Assembly (NCBI GenBank): GCA_019722365.1
Contig: JADFUC010002235.1
Coordinates: 1 to 64,000, forward strand
From: Lithospermum erythrorhizon
Lineage: Eukaryota; Streptophyta; Magnoliopsida; Boraginales; Boraginaceae
DNA length: 64,000 nt
Reading direction: 5' to 3'
Below the pieces are notes generated by a model. It made no database searches. It worked only from the letters and a program-made list of their open reading frames with translations, and had not been told where the DNA came from. Shown in pieces: positions 1 through 11,721 of the stretch. Position 1 is the stretch's first letter; the number at the start of each line of letters is the position of its first letter. Position numbers and translations under genes: made by a program.

Positions 1-1852
1 GATATCATTAGGGGTTCTCCTTATGAACAAGACGTATTCGCCCTCTCTTGCTCGAGAATGATTCTCAAGCTACTCGGCACCACCTCCGTCAAAAATTCGA
101 AAGTTGTTCACCTTGCACTTTCAAGTGCCGAGCGTGTTTGTGCCTTAGGAGCGGCAATAAGTAGAAGCATATTAATTCTACAAGAATAAGTAAATAAAAT
201 AAATGTACTCAAGAAACTATCATGCTAAAAAACACTTACAAATAAATTGTAAAGTAAAATACTAATATCAAACTACCTAAATATATTAGTATCAAGACCT
301 ATTACATTCTAAATCAAACTTAACACTGCTACATTTTGAATCCGCTTATAATAGTAGGTTGTCAACCAATTATGTAAAACTACATAAATTTTGTGTTACT
401 AGCATCTCTTATGTGATGCTACTCCAACATTTGTATCTCCGAAAACCGTTAAGCATGGCTCACTAAAACTTAAAAGTTGTTACTTGGATTGATCATCTGA
501 AAGCCCACAACGTTAGTGGAAATCACTTCAACATGATCCATTGTCATATCAAATGCAACATTGTAACACCCTCCATCACGGTGTGCCCAATTGAAGTAGT
601 TGATTGCACAACTTTAAAATTGGCTTGATACTTGCTTACCCCTTAATTCGTGAGACATATTACTTGTTTTCTTACTTACTCACGCATACTAGCACATAAT
701 CAAGCACATGAAATAAAACAAAGAATGCACATTCAAGAGATATACGATATGGCCCTCTCTAGAACCTATTATAAGTATTTATCAAATATCATAAGTCCTA
801 ATTTTGTATCTGTACTTGATTCATCCAGTCCATCTGGGCACCACCATCAGAAATTATTCAATATCTTCACTTGTTACAATATTTATATACTAACTCCATC
901 TTTGTGACAAATTTTGCAAGCTTGTGGGTAAACAAGAATAAATAAATACAAGAAATATGACTCAAGTTCATTTACAACATTTCTGCCTCACATCAAAAAT
1001 AAATAAATGGGCCATATCTATATACATCCATTCCAATCACCATTACAAAATATAAGCACTTTATTAAATCACATAAATGAACTTAACAAATATTTTAAAT
1101 GACATTGGAAAATGCATGTTTGTAATTATCAAATTAATTAATTCATGTAATTACACATATTAATTTTTATTAATATAAACTCAATTATCATACACATGTC
1201 AGCCAATAATTATTATCAATAATTATTAACCGATATATTATAGAAAAATATTCATCACAAATAATATATCTTCTAAAAATACATTAAGTAGTGAAATTGT
1301 TACCATAATTGTTATATCATTTTAAACTAATTTTAAAAAGATATAATATAAAAGTGAAATTAATTAATTGTCATCACATAATTAATTACAATTAATTAGT
1401 TGATTAAAATGACAACAATCAATAAAAAACCGGAATATAACTAGTCCCATAATTTTAGGAAAACCAAAATAGGAATAAATTCGGAATTAGGTTTTCAAAA
1501 TTGTGGCACACGTCATAACGGGCTCGGACGACGGCCTATGGAAAGCCAACGTCGACACGCCGCCACCCTCCACCTCGTCATCGCCAAAGCCGTTATTTTG
1601 CGCTCAAAATCACCCCGATCCGAGACACCGACGCGCCCGCAGGGTCGCCGGAAGTCGGTCGGCCGATTTGGCGGTGGCCAATACCATATTTAACCGTTTT
1701 CGATTTAATTTAATTCGTTTGTAAAATCAAGCTTTGAGGATGAGGAATTTTCAAAATTTATGAAATTCGAACAAGTTAACTCCATAATTTTCTTGAACAA
1801 CCACCAGCTGCTCATTAAAATAAATTTCTCATATTTAATTATTAATTAAAAT
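1..1852 (-). other. Retrotransposon leader/internal remnant upstream of a minus-strand LTR
   Basis: No coding gene is recognised here. Read on the minus strand, the stretch continues from the LTR at 1853-3238 into what would be leader and 5' internal sequence. The segment around 478-636 resembles, in inverted orientation, 31940-32105 (shared words include CAATTTTAAAGTTGTGCAA and GACAATGGATCATGTTGA), so it belongs to a dispersed family. A GC-rich island at about 1500-1700 stands out from AT-rich surroundings. The short plus-strand frame inside it shows no known domain. No primer binding site was found. The copia assignment is inferred from the LTR family. Confidence 0.4.
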
Positions 1853-3238
1853 TCAGAAATATCAAATTGTTTTCAGGCACTTAGAAAATCCAAAAAATTA
1901 TGAAATTTAATGGAGATCTTCTACGTGCTATCTGGGTTCCAGAAAAAATTAGGGTTTTAATTTGAAAAAATTTTACACGCCTAAACACGTTTTACAAAAA
2001 CTGTTTTGAAATAAAATCAATTAAATCGCCCTTTTAATTTATGAAACAAATCCATGTTAGCAAAATATGATAATACATCATCATAAACTTGTAACACATG
2101 TAAATCAATAATCAAGAACATGGTGATTTATTCATCATATTTATCAATTAAATATATGAACAAGAATTAATCAAAACAAAAAAATTGATAAAACACAAAC
2201 AAAGATAAAATAAATAATGTAAAGCAACTTTAATTTGGCTCATGACGCTAATCGAATAAAATTACTATGGATATAGGAGTATAAATACAAATCCATAGTT
2301 CGAGAGTGGGATCTTTAAAGTATACTACATTCAATAATACAAAACATATAATTAAATATACGTAATCGTAGGACTTACGCGCCGGAGTAAATTCCACCAC
2401 ACACGCCTAAATTCACAACGTGACTTGACTTCCTTCATCTCCTTATTGTAATATCAATCGTGATGATATCTCTAGTTAATCCACACCAGAGGGGTCAATC
2501 AAGAACTAATCTATGCTAGTAAACAAGCGATAAACAAAACTGTAAAAAACCCCAAAATTCTTCGGAGAATTCTTCGCCAGCTGGGGGCGGCTAATAGGTT
2601 TGGTGAAAAGTTTTTACAAAACTTTGATGAAAATCTCTAAAATTTGTTTATGTGGCCAGTTAAACAAGCCCGATAAGCAACCCGTTGGCATACTGACTGC
2701 TAACTCTATTAGTTCGTTAAGACACTAATGAAGTTGTTAATGAGTTGAACTATTTAATTGCTTACTAAATAGTATAACGAGTCAATATCAATAATCTTTC
2801 AAGTTGACGATAAATACTAGGCTCATTTCGAACCAATTAAATAACTATTTAATTGATTCTATTTGTTCAATCGATATTCTACATAAAAACGTATTCCTTG
2901 TAATCGAGAAATACATTTCTCAATTATATAGTTCTCTTTAATTTCACATACATGAAATATAACTCAACGCCACCGTATGTGTGTGACCTCTAGGCTCGTA
3001 TAATGGTAAGTTGTATACACACACACACCGATCAATTACTATTATTATAACGACAATCTAGCAGCATCTAGCAATCGCTCATAACCCTTAAATTATCATG
3101 AGAACCCACACTAGTAATATACACCATTAAGTTGAACACTAAGTTCGATAATCACATTTAACCTTAACCGGTAAATGAATTGCTACACAATTGTCGCAAT
3201 GGGTATACAAATGGAACCAATTCTCATTGATTTCAACA
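1853..3238 (-). mobile_element. Copia-type LTR region (family A), minus copy
   Basis: On the minus strand this begins TGTTGAAATCAATGAGAATTGG-like at 3238 and is similar along its length to the plus-strand copies at 62600-64000 and 36990-37985. All share the ATTTCATGTATGAAAT-type palindrome (here with a small insertion near 2950) and the AT-rich block with AATTAAATAGTTATTTAATTG. The similarity to the 62.6-kb copy runs to the window end, so part of the 1853-2200 end may be leader and not LTR. The right flank 3239-3440 shows nothing recognisable. No TSD was found. Confidence 0.6.
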
Positions 3239-3439
3239 AGAATAATTACGCCAATTAGTCGCTTTTGTCTTTGAATTATCAAGCACTTTTCAACTTGCCT
3301 TCTCGAATTAGCTAGTTCTTTCTTCCTTGAACATATTATTTCAACTTTTAAACATTAAAATAACTACTTTAATTTCTAACACTAAACTAAAGTATTGTGG
3401 AACACATTTAAAATATTTCTAAAATGATTAGATAATAAA

Positions 3440-3916
3440 ACTCCCACCATTTTCTTCTTTGACACTCCCACCCTACCCCCCTACCACTACTCCCTCCCCC
3501 TCATCCCCAAACTATCATCAAAATCATTTTTCTTTGATAGACTCCACACTACCCCTGACCCATGCTCCCCCTAAATTCCCCCCTTCGAAATTAACCATCA
3601 CTTTCATCCCACCCTTGCCTTCCTCCTAAACTTTTTTCCCTTGAACTTTCACCGTCATCATCAATCTCCCCACCCCTGCTAAAACAAAACGAAAAAAGTA
3701 AAAGGTCAAGGGGGAAATTTTAGGCGGAGGCGGGGGTGTAGATAAAGGGTATGTCAAAGAAAAAAGTGATGATTAGTGAAAGTTCGTGAGGAAAAAAGCT
3801 AGGGACGCTGGGGTAGAGGGTGTGGTGGGGCAAGTGTAAAAGAAAAAGTGATGGTTGGTAAAAGTTCAAGGGGGAAAGTTTAGGGGGAAGGGGTGGGGTT
3901 GAGGGTAGGATGGGGT
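3440..3916. repeat. Pyrimidine/purine fold-back repeat
   Basis: The left half (about 3450-3690) is very C-rich and the right half (about 3691-3916) is very G-rich. The halves are inverted copies of each other: TTCCCTTGAACTTTCACC near 3636 matches the complement of TGGTAAAAGTTCAAGGGG near 3856. Each half holds about three diverged units of roughly 75-80 bp. The G-rich arm originally continued past 5844 (AAAGTTTGGGAGGGGAAGG at about 5880), because the solo LTR at 3917-5843 inserted inside it. No coding potential is seen. Confidence 0.6.
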
Positions 3917-5843
3917 TGTAATAACCGTCTGCATTAATATTATTGAAATAGTATACTAGTTACTCTGTGAGTATTTCTCAGGGGAAATCAAAATTAAGTC
4001 AATAGTCGAAAATACAAGAATCGGTCGGTTGGCAGTATATTTTATTTTGAGAGTTTTAAAGTTGTAATCGAAGGGAATGACATTATTTGGGCGGTAATAT
4101 AATTTGAGTATCGCTTTATACGCCGATATAAGAGCGCTGTTCTTATCGTCTAATCATTCTTGATTACAACTTAAAACTCAAATTATATAATAAAAGTTGA
4201 ATTTTTATTGTCTAATTGATTCTTTGGGTTCTAAATTAAGCTATTCCTCGCTGATACGCCGGTATAAGAGCGTTGTTTATCGCCTTTATACGCCGATATA
4301 AGAGCGTTGGTTATCGCCTTTATACTCGTATAAGAGCGCCAGAGATTGACCGGTTAAGCTTACGTGCGGGTTCAGTATTAGAACTGATGGTATTCTAGTT
4401 GATGAGTGATTGATGACTAGAGTTATAGTCGTTGTTGAGTCTCTTGATTTCTTTCTGGAATTGTGTGCTTACTGGAACCCTCTATTATATCTTCATGTGT
4501 TATGTCTGAGACAACCTGTGGAATTAAGGCTTTATGACTTATTAAGTAGTCCCATATATATATACATGTATTTTTAGTCATATTTGACTGCTTCTATATC
4601 TATTCACGATCTCAAGTACAGTCACGCTAGTTGCTTTGATGGTTGTACTTCATTTTCAGATGTTAGCCTTGTGGCAACTATTTTGTATTGAGGATACGGT
4701 ATTTACTTTCGCTTTAGCCTTCATTACAAGTATCGTCTCTTTTTGTAGACACGTTATATATATATGTAAAGTGGTTAATGGACGAGATATCTTTGAATGA
4801 GAATATTAGGTACGTAATTATAAAACGAAGTTTATGCTAATCATTGATGATGTTGATGATATTTTATATACGGAGAAAATCGGATTCAATGTGCTAGAAT
4901 ATAAGTTCGATTCAACTACTCTAATAGATACCACAGGTACATAAGTTCCAGATAATTAAATGGAGAATTTGGGAGATAATCTGCACTTAGGTTATCTTGA
5001 TTTAAGACGATTTTGCTCGGGCTTATATTAAGAAAAAGAAACCACTTGTAGAGCTCATTTAGGAACGCTTAGATGTCATATAGTAGATGTACAAGGACGC
5101 AAAATAGGGAGAAATACCATAAAGCGAATCCAAAGATAAAGTAGCTGGCATGACGCCGAAAGTGATGAAACGCCGGTGATATAGGCTCGTTGTCGATGTC
5201 GAAGCTGGATATTATATCGAAATTAGCCATACTTACGAAAGATAACAAATAGGAAGATATTCTCAGCAAGCAAGCGCACGCGGCGTTTATCAAGGCGGCG
5301 CTGGTTTATCGGGGTTACCGGAAAGTCTAAGTAAGATTTATTTTGTAGCAAGTAACATATAAAATAATACTAAAAGTATAGTCTTTAAATAGGTAAGGTA
5401 TTTAAATTATTCTTTATTCGCACGATCGTGCAGTTAACTGCGGATATTTATTTTCACTGCCTTTTAAATACTCTATTTTCCTACGGGCGGCTTTTATGCC
5501 TAGGTTGTCATAATGACCGAGATGCATCGTCGAGTAGTCACAGTCGCACTTAAGATGGCGATGGTGGTCAAGACCCTCACCATATTCTCTTTATCTTCTT
5601 GAAGCTCGTTGTATGTAAATAATTATTGTTGATCATGTAAAACAAGTAGTTTGATATCAGACTTGTATTATTACCTTCTTATGTATCGCTAAGTTAGTTC
5701 AACCGATGGACGAAGTTGTATTGTTTTATTTATGATGTTAAAATGAGGTCGCTTTTAATTGTTATCCATCGCTGGGTGACCGATTATACAGCTTTATCGA
5801 CGGGTCCCAACCTCGTGGGGTCCATACTGGGCGGGTCGTTACA
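3917..5843 (+). mobile_element. Ty3-gypsy solo LTR, plus strand (family B)
   Basis: The segment begins TGTAATAACC and ends GGTCGTTACA, giving TG...CA termini. It is flanked by identical 5-bp direct repeats GGGGT (3912-3916 and 5844-5848), the signature of LTR-retrotransposon integration. Similar sequence occurs on the plus strand at 44741-48035 and on the minus strand at 33445-35569, 42554-48815 and 50597-53888. With TSDs directly on a single LTR and no internal region, it is a solo LTR, the product of LTR-LTR recombination. It is shorter than the 3.3-kb copies and so carries internal deletions. Small frames inside it show no domain. Confidence 0.85.
4107..4345 (+). repeat. 31-35-bp minisatellite in the family B LTR
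   Basis: Four imperfect copies of a unit with core TTTATACGCCGATATAAGAGCG lie at about 4107, 4247, 4280 and 4314; the first is separated from the rest by about 100 bp. The same kind of repeat, with different copy number, lies at 46358-46509 (plus) and inverted at 34255-34410 and 52005-52200, so it belongs to the LTR family and has expanded or shrunk separately in each copy. Confidence 0.7.
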
Positions 5844-6659
5844 GGGGTATCTGTTAAAAAACGATTACAGGAAAGTCATGAAAGTTTGGGAGGGGAAGGA
5901 TGCGCCACGCTATTAAAAAGAAAGTTTCTATTGAAGTTTTATTTTAATTATGTAAAATATTTTAGTTTAAACGATCTAACGAGAATAGAATATGTCACAA
6001 ATCAATGGTAGACGCTATTTTGAAGTTCTAGAAATTGATGGGATTAATGTACCTTATAAATATAATTTGTGCTCCGGCATAGCTCGCCTGGTGCGAAATG
6101 AGAGCGCTAAGCCGTCAAAGAAGATAGTCTTTTTATGTGTGGTTCGAGTCACAATGCCGCGTGATCTCAGACAAGTGGTTTAAGCCAAGCAAACTCTCGC
6201 CACCGCCAGCTGGCGCATATCCTACGCATTTGCCTCCTCCGTAAAAATTGAAGGGTAGGGCCGGTAGTATCAGGGTGTCATAATTTAGAAAGACAATTGC
6301 TTAAAATGTCAACTTTCTAGAAGGCAGATTAATATAATGACAGCAAATCAAATGTGGATTCTTGACATTTTGTTCTACTATATTGTTTGTATGGAGAATT
6401 TCTTTGTTATCTATTATAATATGCCCAATCCCGAATTCCAACGTTTGAAGTAATTAACGAGTGGGAGAATATGTATTTTTAAATATCAATAGACAAAAGG
6501 GGTAATTTAAATATACTAGGCAATGCAAAAGGAATAAAAATTAGGATTATTATTGAAATATTTATTTTGGATGCATCGAAATACAAGTATTAAATTCAAA
6601 GTTTATAAAGTTTATTTATATATGTTCCAAAATTTCGAGTCTTTCAAACCTTTTCTATA
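5844..6659. other. Non-coding flank of the solo LTR
   Basis: The first 60 bases continue the G-rich arm broken by the solo LTR. Short open frames at 5716-5916 and 5992-6183 show no family motif and are not called as genes. Around 6060-6200 there is a possible SINE trace, listed separately. From about 6280 to 6659 the sequence is AT-rich with no feature I can support. Confidence 0.4.
6060..6200 (+). mobile_element. Possible tRNA-derived SINE trace
   Basis: TAGCTCGCCTGG at 6080-6091 resembles a pol III A box, and GGTTCGAGTCA at 6141-6151 closely matches a B box. Their spacing of about 60 bases is longer than in most tRNAs but possible in a decayed SINE. The GAGAGCGCTAAGCC between them recalls a tRNA D-arm to anticodon region. 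No foldable acceptor stem, poly-A tail or TSD was found, so a functional tRNA gene is unlikely. Confidence 0.3.
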
Positions 6660-6891
6660 CTACGTCCATTTCAAAAAAATCTTATAGTTTCTATTTCATT
6701 GTTCAAAATTAACAAACTTTGTAAGATTTATTGACCTACACATCAAAAAATTATATATCTTTAGTTATATTTTTCATCAAATTAAATATTATAGTAACAT
6801 ATATAAATATACAAATATATTTGATTTCAATTTAAAGAATCAATTCAATCATTAAATTCAAAACTAGATGATCTTTTAGAAATGAAGTGAG
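6660..6891. mobile_element. Stowaway-like MITE
   Basis: The terminal inverted repeats are CTACGTCCATTTCAAAAAAATC on the left and, read from the right end on the minus strand, CTCACTTCATTTCTAAAAGATC. Both sides are flanked by the dinucleotide TA (6658-6659 and 6892-6893). The ends resemble the CTCCCTCCGTTTC termini of plant Stowaway (Tc1/mariner) MITEs, which duplicate TA. At 232 bp with no coding capacity and an AT-rich interior it fits that class. It would depend on a mariner-type transposase supplied elsewhere. Confidence 0.75.
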
Positions 6892-7019
6892 TATCAAATT
6901 ATATTTCTATTAGTGATTTAACTATCGGAGAACCGCCCCAACCCCCCGGCCCTTACCCCAGTCCCACATGTTCACATTGTCTATTTTCTTACATTTAAAT
7001 TTGGTATTTATATCATTTA

Positions 7020-7154
7020 TGCAAGAATATTATTGACTGAATGAATATTCTGAGTATTAGCTATATATACAATACAGGCTAATGATATATAAACCACATG
7101 TAAAATTTAGCCGTCTGATGATATGTGATAAATATTCCTTTATTGATTTATACA
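7020..7154 (-). repeat. 3' LTR of the Ale-like element
   Basis: It pairs with 11722-11869. Plus-strand ends are TGCAAGAATATTATTGACTG and GATTTATACA, so the element's strand starts TGTATAAATC and ends TTGCA. The two LTRs share long stretches such as TATTATTGACTGAATGAATAT and differ by substitutions and a few indels. CTAA follows the TACA end on both sides, which leaves a 4-bp uncertainty in the boundary. Confidence 0.85.
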
Positions 7155-7179
7155 CTAAACGCCTCGGTCGGGCGGGAGG

Positions 7180-8720
7180 AGGAGACGGAACATTGAGGCG
7201 TCAGAAAATCGGTAAATAAGATGAGTGGTAGGCCTTTGGTAAAGATGTCGGCAATTTGATATCGGGATGGCACATGAAGAACCCGTACATGACCACGAGC
7301 CACTTTTTCTCGAACAAAATGTATGTTAATCTCAGCATTAGCAGTGCGTTCATGATGAAGCTGGATTTTCAGAGAGGTAGATAAATAATATTACATAAAT
7401 ATACAATGAGTGGCTGGTTAGAGAGATGATAAAGTTCAACAAATTTAGTAACCAATAAGCTTTAGAGGCGACATTCGAGACATCATGATATTCTACCTCG
7501 ACACTTGAGCAGAGATAGTAGCTGTGGCAAGACGAATTATATTATCGCTAAAAATGCATAAACCAGTAGACTTTTTAAATGTCTGGACATCACCTTGTCA
7601 CATCAGTGTAAGAAACTAAAGCGCAAGAAGAAGACTTGTATAGGTGGAGGCCATAATCCAGAGTACCCTGTAAATAACGCACCACTCGCTTGAGAGCAAG
7701 CATATGATCTGTCATAGGAGCATGCATAAAGAGACATATCTGCTGAAGCTGCGTAAAGAATGTGCAGTGCAGTAGAAATGTGAGATATTGAAGGGGCCAC
7801 ACTTAAGCTGTGAGAGCAGTCCCTTACGGGGAGCTAGAGGAGCCACTCAGTTTGGACTTAGTATCAATAGGGGTGGCAAAAGATTTACATGACAATACGG
7901 GCGGCGATAATAGACTCGTCATATTTCAGTGAGAAACAATAAGACCACATGATGGTACTGCGATACCTAAAAAATACTTGAGTTTGTCCAAATCTTTCTT
8001 GGCAAATTCGGCATTTAACTGAGGACATAAGAGACCTCAGAAGAGAGACTCGGAAGGCAGTGAGAATAATATAGATCCACGTATAAGAGAAGTGAAATGT
8101 CACCACCGGCTTCCGGTAGATAAGCAGAGAATGATCGGATTTCTTTGTGAGTAAAGGCATAGTGGAAACATAGTCAGTGAAACCGCGATACTCAGCTTCA
8201 GGGGGCTTGCTTGAGACTATATAAATATTTGCGTAATTTGCGAACATGATCGGGATGGAGCGGATCTCGAAAACCGACCTGGCGTCACGTGTACGCAGGT
8301 TTAAATGCGAAGTCGCCATAGAGGAGCATTCTTAACAAGGCGATGGAATAGACGAGACTAAGACAAAGCTAGAGTGAGAACAGTGCGGGCCACAAGTTTT
8401 CCTGAGGGGCTAAAAGTATCACCTGATCGATGCCCATTTCCTTGTGTTTTGCCGTCAGAGAATCACAGGCCTTATACCTACTGAGTACCATCGAATTCCA
8501 ATTTATGTGAAAAATCCACATGGAGCGAATAATATTAACACACCCAGAGGCTGACACTAATTTCAAGTATTGTGTGCAATTAGGCGTCATATTAAATTTA
8601 ATACGTGGCCATTTTCCAATAGGGTCATTAAGTGCGTACGAGATTTTGAAATAGGGGCGAGAATGTGGAGGAAAGAATGAGATATTTGGGGTTCGGTTTT
8701 ACAATTCCATGTTAGGCACC
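7180..8720 (-). pseudogene. Copia reverse transcriptase and RNase H, broken
   Basis: This encoded the cDNA-synthesising part of the Ale-like polyprotein. From the 5' side on the minus strand, RT motif remnants such as YKA (8370-8590) are followed by fragments over 7885-8319. Then comes the RNase H connection with RYLQGTLDYGLHLY and VSYTD (7590-7802), and the terminal part with REK.ARGHVRVLHVPSRYQIADIFTKGLP-like wording near 7190-7330, split between frames. An AEYRG remnant appears in the 7885-8319 frame. At least four frames are needed to follow the protein, so no enzyme could be made. Confidence 0.8.
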
Positions 8721-8729
8721 TTTGTGATA

Positions 8730-9100
8730 GGGCCGAGAAGAGGGGGTGAGGGGGGGTGGAGACGGGGATAGGGGGAGGCTGGCATTTATGGGAGGCGGAG
8801 GTTGGGTGAGAAATATTCCGAGGCTGACGGTCTGCGGTGGGGAAATTTGAGTGGAGGTGCGGGCATTGGGTTGGGGAGGGAGTTGGTGCTACGTGATGTA
8901 AGGGTGATCCGGGGAGGGGGCAGGCTGAGGCAGTCTGGTTTTGTGTGGAGCTGGGCTGCGTGAGGTAAGGGTGATCGGGAGGCGGAGGCTAGAGGCTGGT
9001 TGCGTAAGATTCGCGGTTGTTGTGATGGAAAAGGGAAGGATGAATGAGATCATCCAGGAAGGTGTAAGAATGGGAAGGGGGTAATGTGGTCATGGAAAAG
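8730..9100 (-). other. Proline-rich integrase-RT linker
   Basis: The plus strand is strongly G-rich here (GGGGGTGGAGACGGGGATAG and similar), so the coding strand is C-rich and would read as proline- and serine-rich. Copia polyproteins of this type often carry such a low-complexity linker between integrase and RT, which explains the base skew. It is not a separate element. Confidence 0.6.
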
Positions 9101-9945
9101 GGAAAACGAGTCTCATAAAAAATGACATGTCTACTCACAATTATTTTCTAGTGGCCGATTGTCCTTGACAGTTGTATCCTTGGTGATTAGAAGGATGGCG
9201 CAGAAGGCCTTGAGGGGTTGAGCAGCGGTTGAAGTTTGTGGATAGTGGTGGAGGAAAATAGTGGGTAACAAGACATATAAAACACGAAGATGATGCTTTT
9301 GTTATCACAGTAGTGGAGAGGGTATGATAGGACATGTTCTTGTGGGGGTAGAATATTGAGGAGATAGGTGCAAGTGTGGAGAACATGATGCCAAAAACGT
9401 GGAGGCATGAGTCATGACCGTCCAGATGTGATTGTTGAGAGTACAAATGGTGCGTTCGGCTTTGCCATTTTGAGGGGAGGTGTATGGACATGAGGCGCAG
9501 TGTATTGCAAGTGAGTAATACATAAATTTCGGGCGTGTTTGTATATTCGGTGCCATTGTCACATTGGAGGCATTTAATTTCTTTGTCAAATTGAGTTCGA
9601 ATTAACGCTCGAAACATAACGAAGGTGGAATACACTTGAGATTTATGTGAGAGTGGAAAAGTCCAAAGGAAATTAGTATAGTTATGCTGAGAATTAAATA
9701 ATATAGATGACCCGGCCGAGCCAAACATGAGATGTCCAAATATCACTATGAATAATATCAAAAGGCATAGTAGTAATAGACGGCGAATTATTAAATGGAA
9801 ATTTTATATTTTTACCAAGCACACACGACTGACAAAAATCCGAAATACATCCAGAACATTTATTAAAATTATTCTTTCTAAGGGAAGCAAAAACAGGCTC
9901 CGGGATGACCGAGACGTTGATGCCATAAGCTAGGAGCTAAACTGG
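9100..9945 (-). pseudogene. Copia GAG-pre and integrase, broken
   Basis: Reading down from 9945 on the minus strand, a WHQRLGHPGA motif (GAG-pre zinc-binding region) is followed by spaced C..C (CQSCVLGK). Then comes the integrase core: IHSDIWTS with the first acidic residue, TNFLWTFPLSHKSQVY, CDNGTEY with the second acidic residue, and QNGKAERTI with the catalytic glutamate. Downstream are FWHH, LLNILPP and CYPLFSSTTIHKLQP. The longest continuous piece is 9141-9761, but the core shifts frame near 9590 and 9410. Family role: insertion of the cDNA into host DNA. Confidence 0.88.
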
Positions 9946-9949
9946 TAAG

Positions 9950-11595
9950 GTTGCAGTGGGAGGGCGGTCGGTCGGCGATTAGAATGGGGGGATAGGCTTC
10001 GCCCGGTCTTCATCAGCGTCTCGCTGATCCTATTACGTGTCCGAAAATCCTTGACGGAAAAGCCAAGCAGGTCGAGCTTCGGATACATTATCGGGTTGTA
10101 AGCTTTACGAAAAGATAAGGTTTTTGATTATTTTAGAACATGAAGGACATTTTTAAGGTGTAGACATGGGTTGGGGCGGGGTAGTAGTGTATGTGTGGCC
10201 AAAATAGGAGCAGATAATGAATTTCCGACAATAATATTATGATTACTAAAATTAAAATAAAGGGAAGAGTACCGGTCGAATCGTATGAGATGTAGCTCGG
10301 TGTCCGTGTACCGATGCGTGTCCGGTGGATTCCAAACCCAATGTGTCCACGTAAGCTTGAAAGCGTGTCGATTCTGCGAGTAGGCACTGTTGATCGATAG
10401 TGAGCTCCGAGCATTAGAATGCCGGGTCAACCAGACCGACTCTTTGGGGAAAGTGAGCGTTGGGCTAATGGGGCGAAATTTGAGGTCGATTCTTTGAATG
10501 GATAAGAACATGGAGGTTGGGACCCATTCCATGAATTTGTTGAAATTTGGCGTGAACCAGAACATGGCCATAGGGTGGTAGCGATCCATGGAAGGCATTT
10601 GAGGCTACCATTCTTTGGCGGGGTTTATTGGGGTGGTATCGGAATTTGGTGAAACGAGGCCGTATTTGGGATAAGGCCTGGGCTGTGTGTAATCTGGTGG
10701 TCCAGGTTTGGGGTTGTAGGCAAGCGAACCAGATTTGGGGATGGGGTCCGATAAGGTTGAGGCTGATTTTGCAAGCAGAAGAGAGGAAGGGAGTTGTGAG
10801 ATTGTTGAGCTTGCTTAGCAAAGCCGGATTCCTCCAATATAACCATCGATCGAGCCTTAGAAAATGATGGAAGAGGGGTAGATTGACGAAGGAGACCATT
10901 TGAAGAACTAGTCGATTATTAGAAAGCAGGGGGCTCGACATTTTGAAGTTGATAAACTTTTTTAATCGTTATGTAAGAAGAAGAAGGGAGAAATCGCCAT
11001 GCAGTACTCCAAAATCTTGTTCGAGGGTAACGGCTCGAGAGCTTTCATTGTTCTGAAAATTATCCTGAATTCTATTCCAAGCTTCCATTGCCGTAAGATC
11101 TATTTCAATAATTATTATTGGGAATCTAAATATAAATCATTGTCTGATGCTTTGTCAAGTGTCACGTCATCATTATACGACTGGAAGGTTTGAGAACAGA
11201 GTAGAAGGAAGAATATGATGGATAACTTGGAGGAGCGACGTGAATTTTTGAAGAGGATTCATGGCCATAGAGAATCTGAGCGTTCATCTCAGGAGTAGCA
11301 GGAACATGAGTGTGTATGTTTGATATTGCAAGGGCAGGGTGCAATTTAGGATTGGTGGATTGTTTTGTTGGATGGGTAGGTGACGTGGGAGTAGGAGATT
11401 TGTTTGGGTTGTTTGAGGAGGCAGGGGAGTCCTCTGCCATGTTGATTAGAAAGAAAAAGTGACGTCGATTTTGATAAACTTGGACCGCGGCAGAGGTGAA
11501 AGAGAAGAAAAGTTTGGTTTGGGTTAGAATCAATTGGCTGGAGTAGTTCTGGAGTTAGAGTCTCCTGTTTGGTTGGGAATGGGATAGTCATCCAT
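9950..11595 (-). pseudogene. Copia gag, broken
   Basis: The likely start is the ATG at 11593-11595, opening with MDDYPIPNQ-like residues. Then follow PALAISNI and EMNAQ near 11330, AMEAWNRIQDNFQNNESSRA near 11080-11030, and SNNRLVLQMVS near 10930-10900, all typical of the Ale-type capsid domain. The lower part is proline- and serine-rich with tryptophans (10128-10940). Frames change several times and stops occur. Family role: forms the cytoplasmic virus-like particle that packages the element RNA. Confidence 0.8.
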
Positions 11596-11707
11596 GCTAA
11601 GACAATTGAGAGACGTTGCTGGCCTGGAAGATTAGTTCGGTACTGGAAGATTAGTGCGGCAAGAAATAGAAAAATAACGGAGGGGGAATTTTAGGGTAGG
11701 ATCTTAA

Positions 11708-11721
11708 GGCTTTGATTATCA
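11708..11721 (-). promoter_or_regulatory. Primer binding site (initiator tRNA-Met type)
   Basis: Directly inside the 5' LTR the minus strand reads TGATAATCAAAGCC, a mutated form of TGGTATCAGAGCC, the copia PBS complementary to initiator tRNA-Met. This fixes the element's orientation. Confidence 0.75.

Noticed and set aside
1503..1724. GC-rich plus-strand ORF as a small gene
   Set aside because: No motif, no supporting start context, and it lies in a retroelement leader read on the minus strand.
4107..4345. CRISPR-like array
   Set aside because: Units are contiguous or irregularly spaced and imperfect, with no unique spacers of even length, and they lie inside a plant LTR.
5844..5858. GGGGTATCTGTTA as a PBS after the LTR ending at 5843
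   Set aside because: The first five bases are the TSD GGGGT, also found at 3912-3916, so the LTR is solo and the resemblance to TGGTATCAGAG is by chance.
6071..6155. Functional tRNA gene
   Set aside because: A- and B-box-like words are too far apart, and no acceptor or anticodon stem can be paired.
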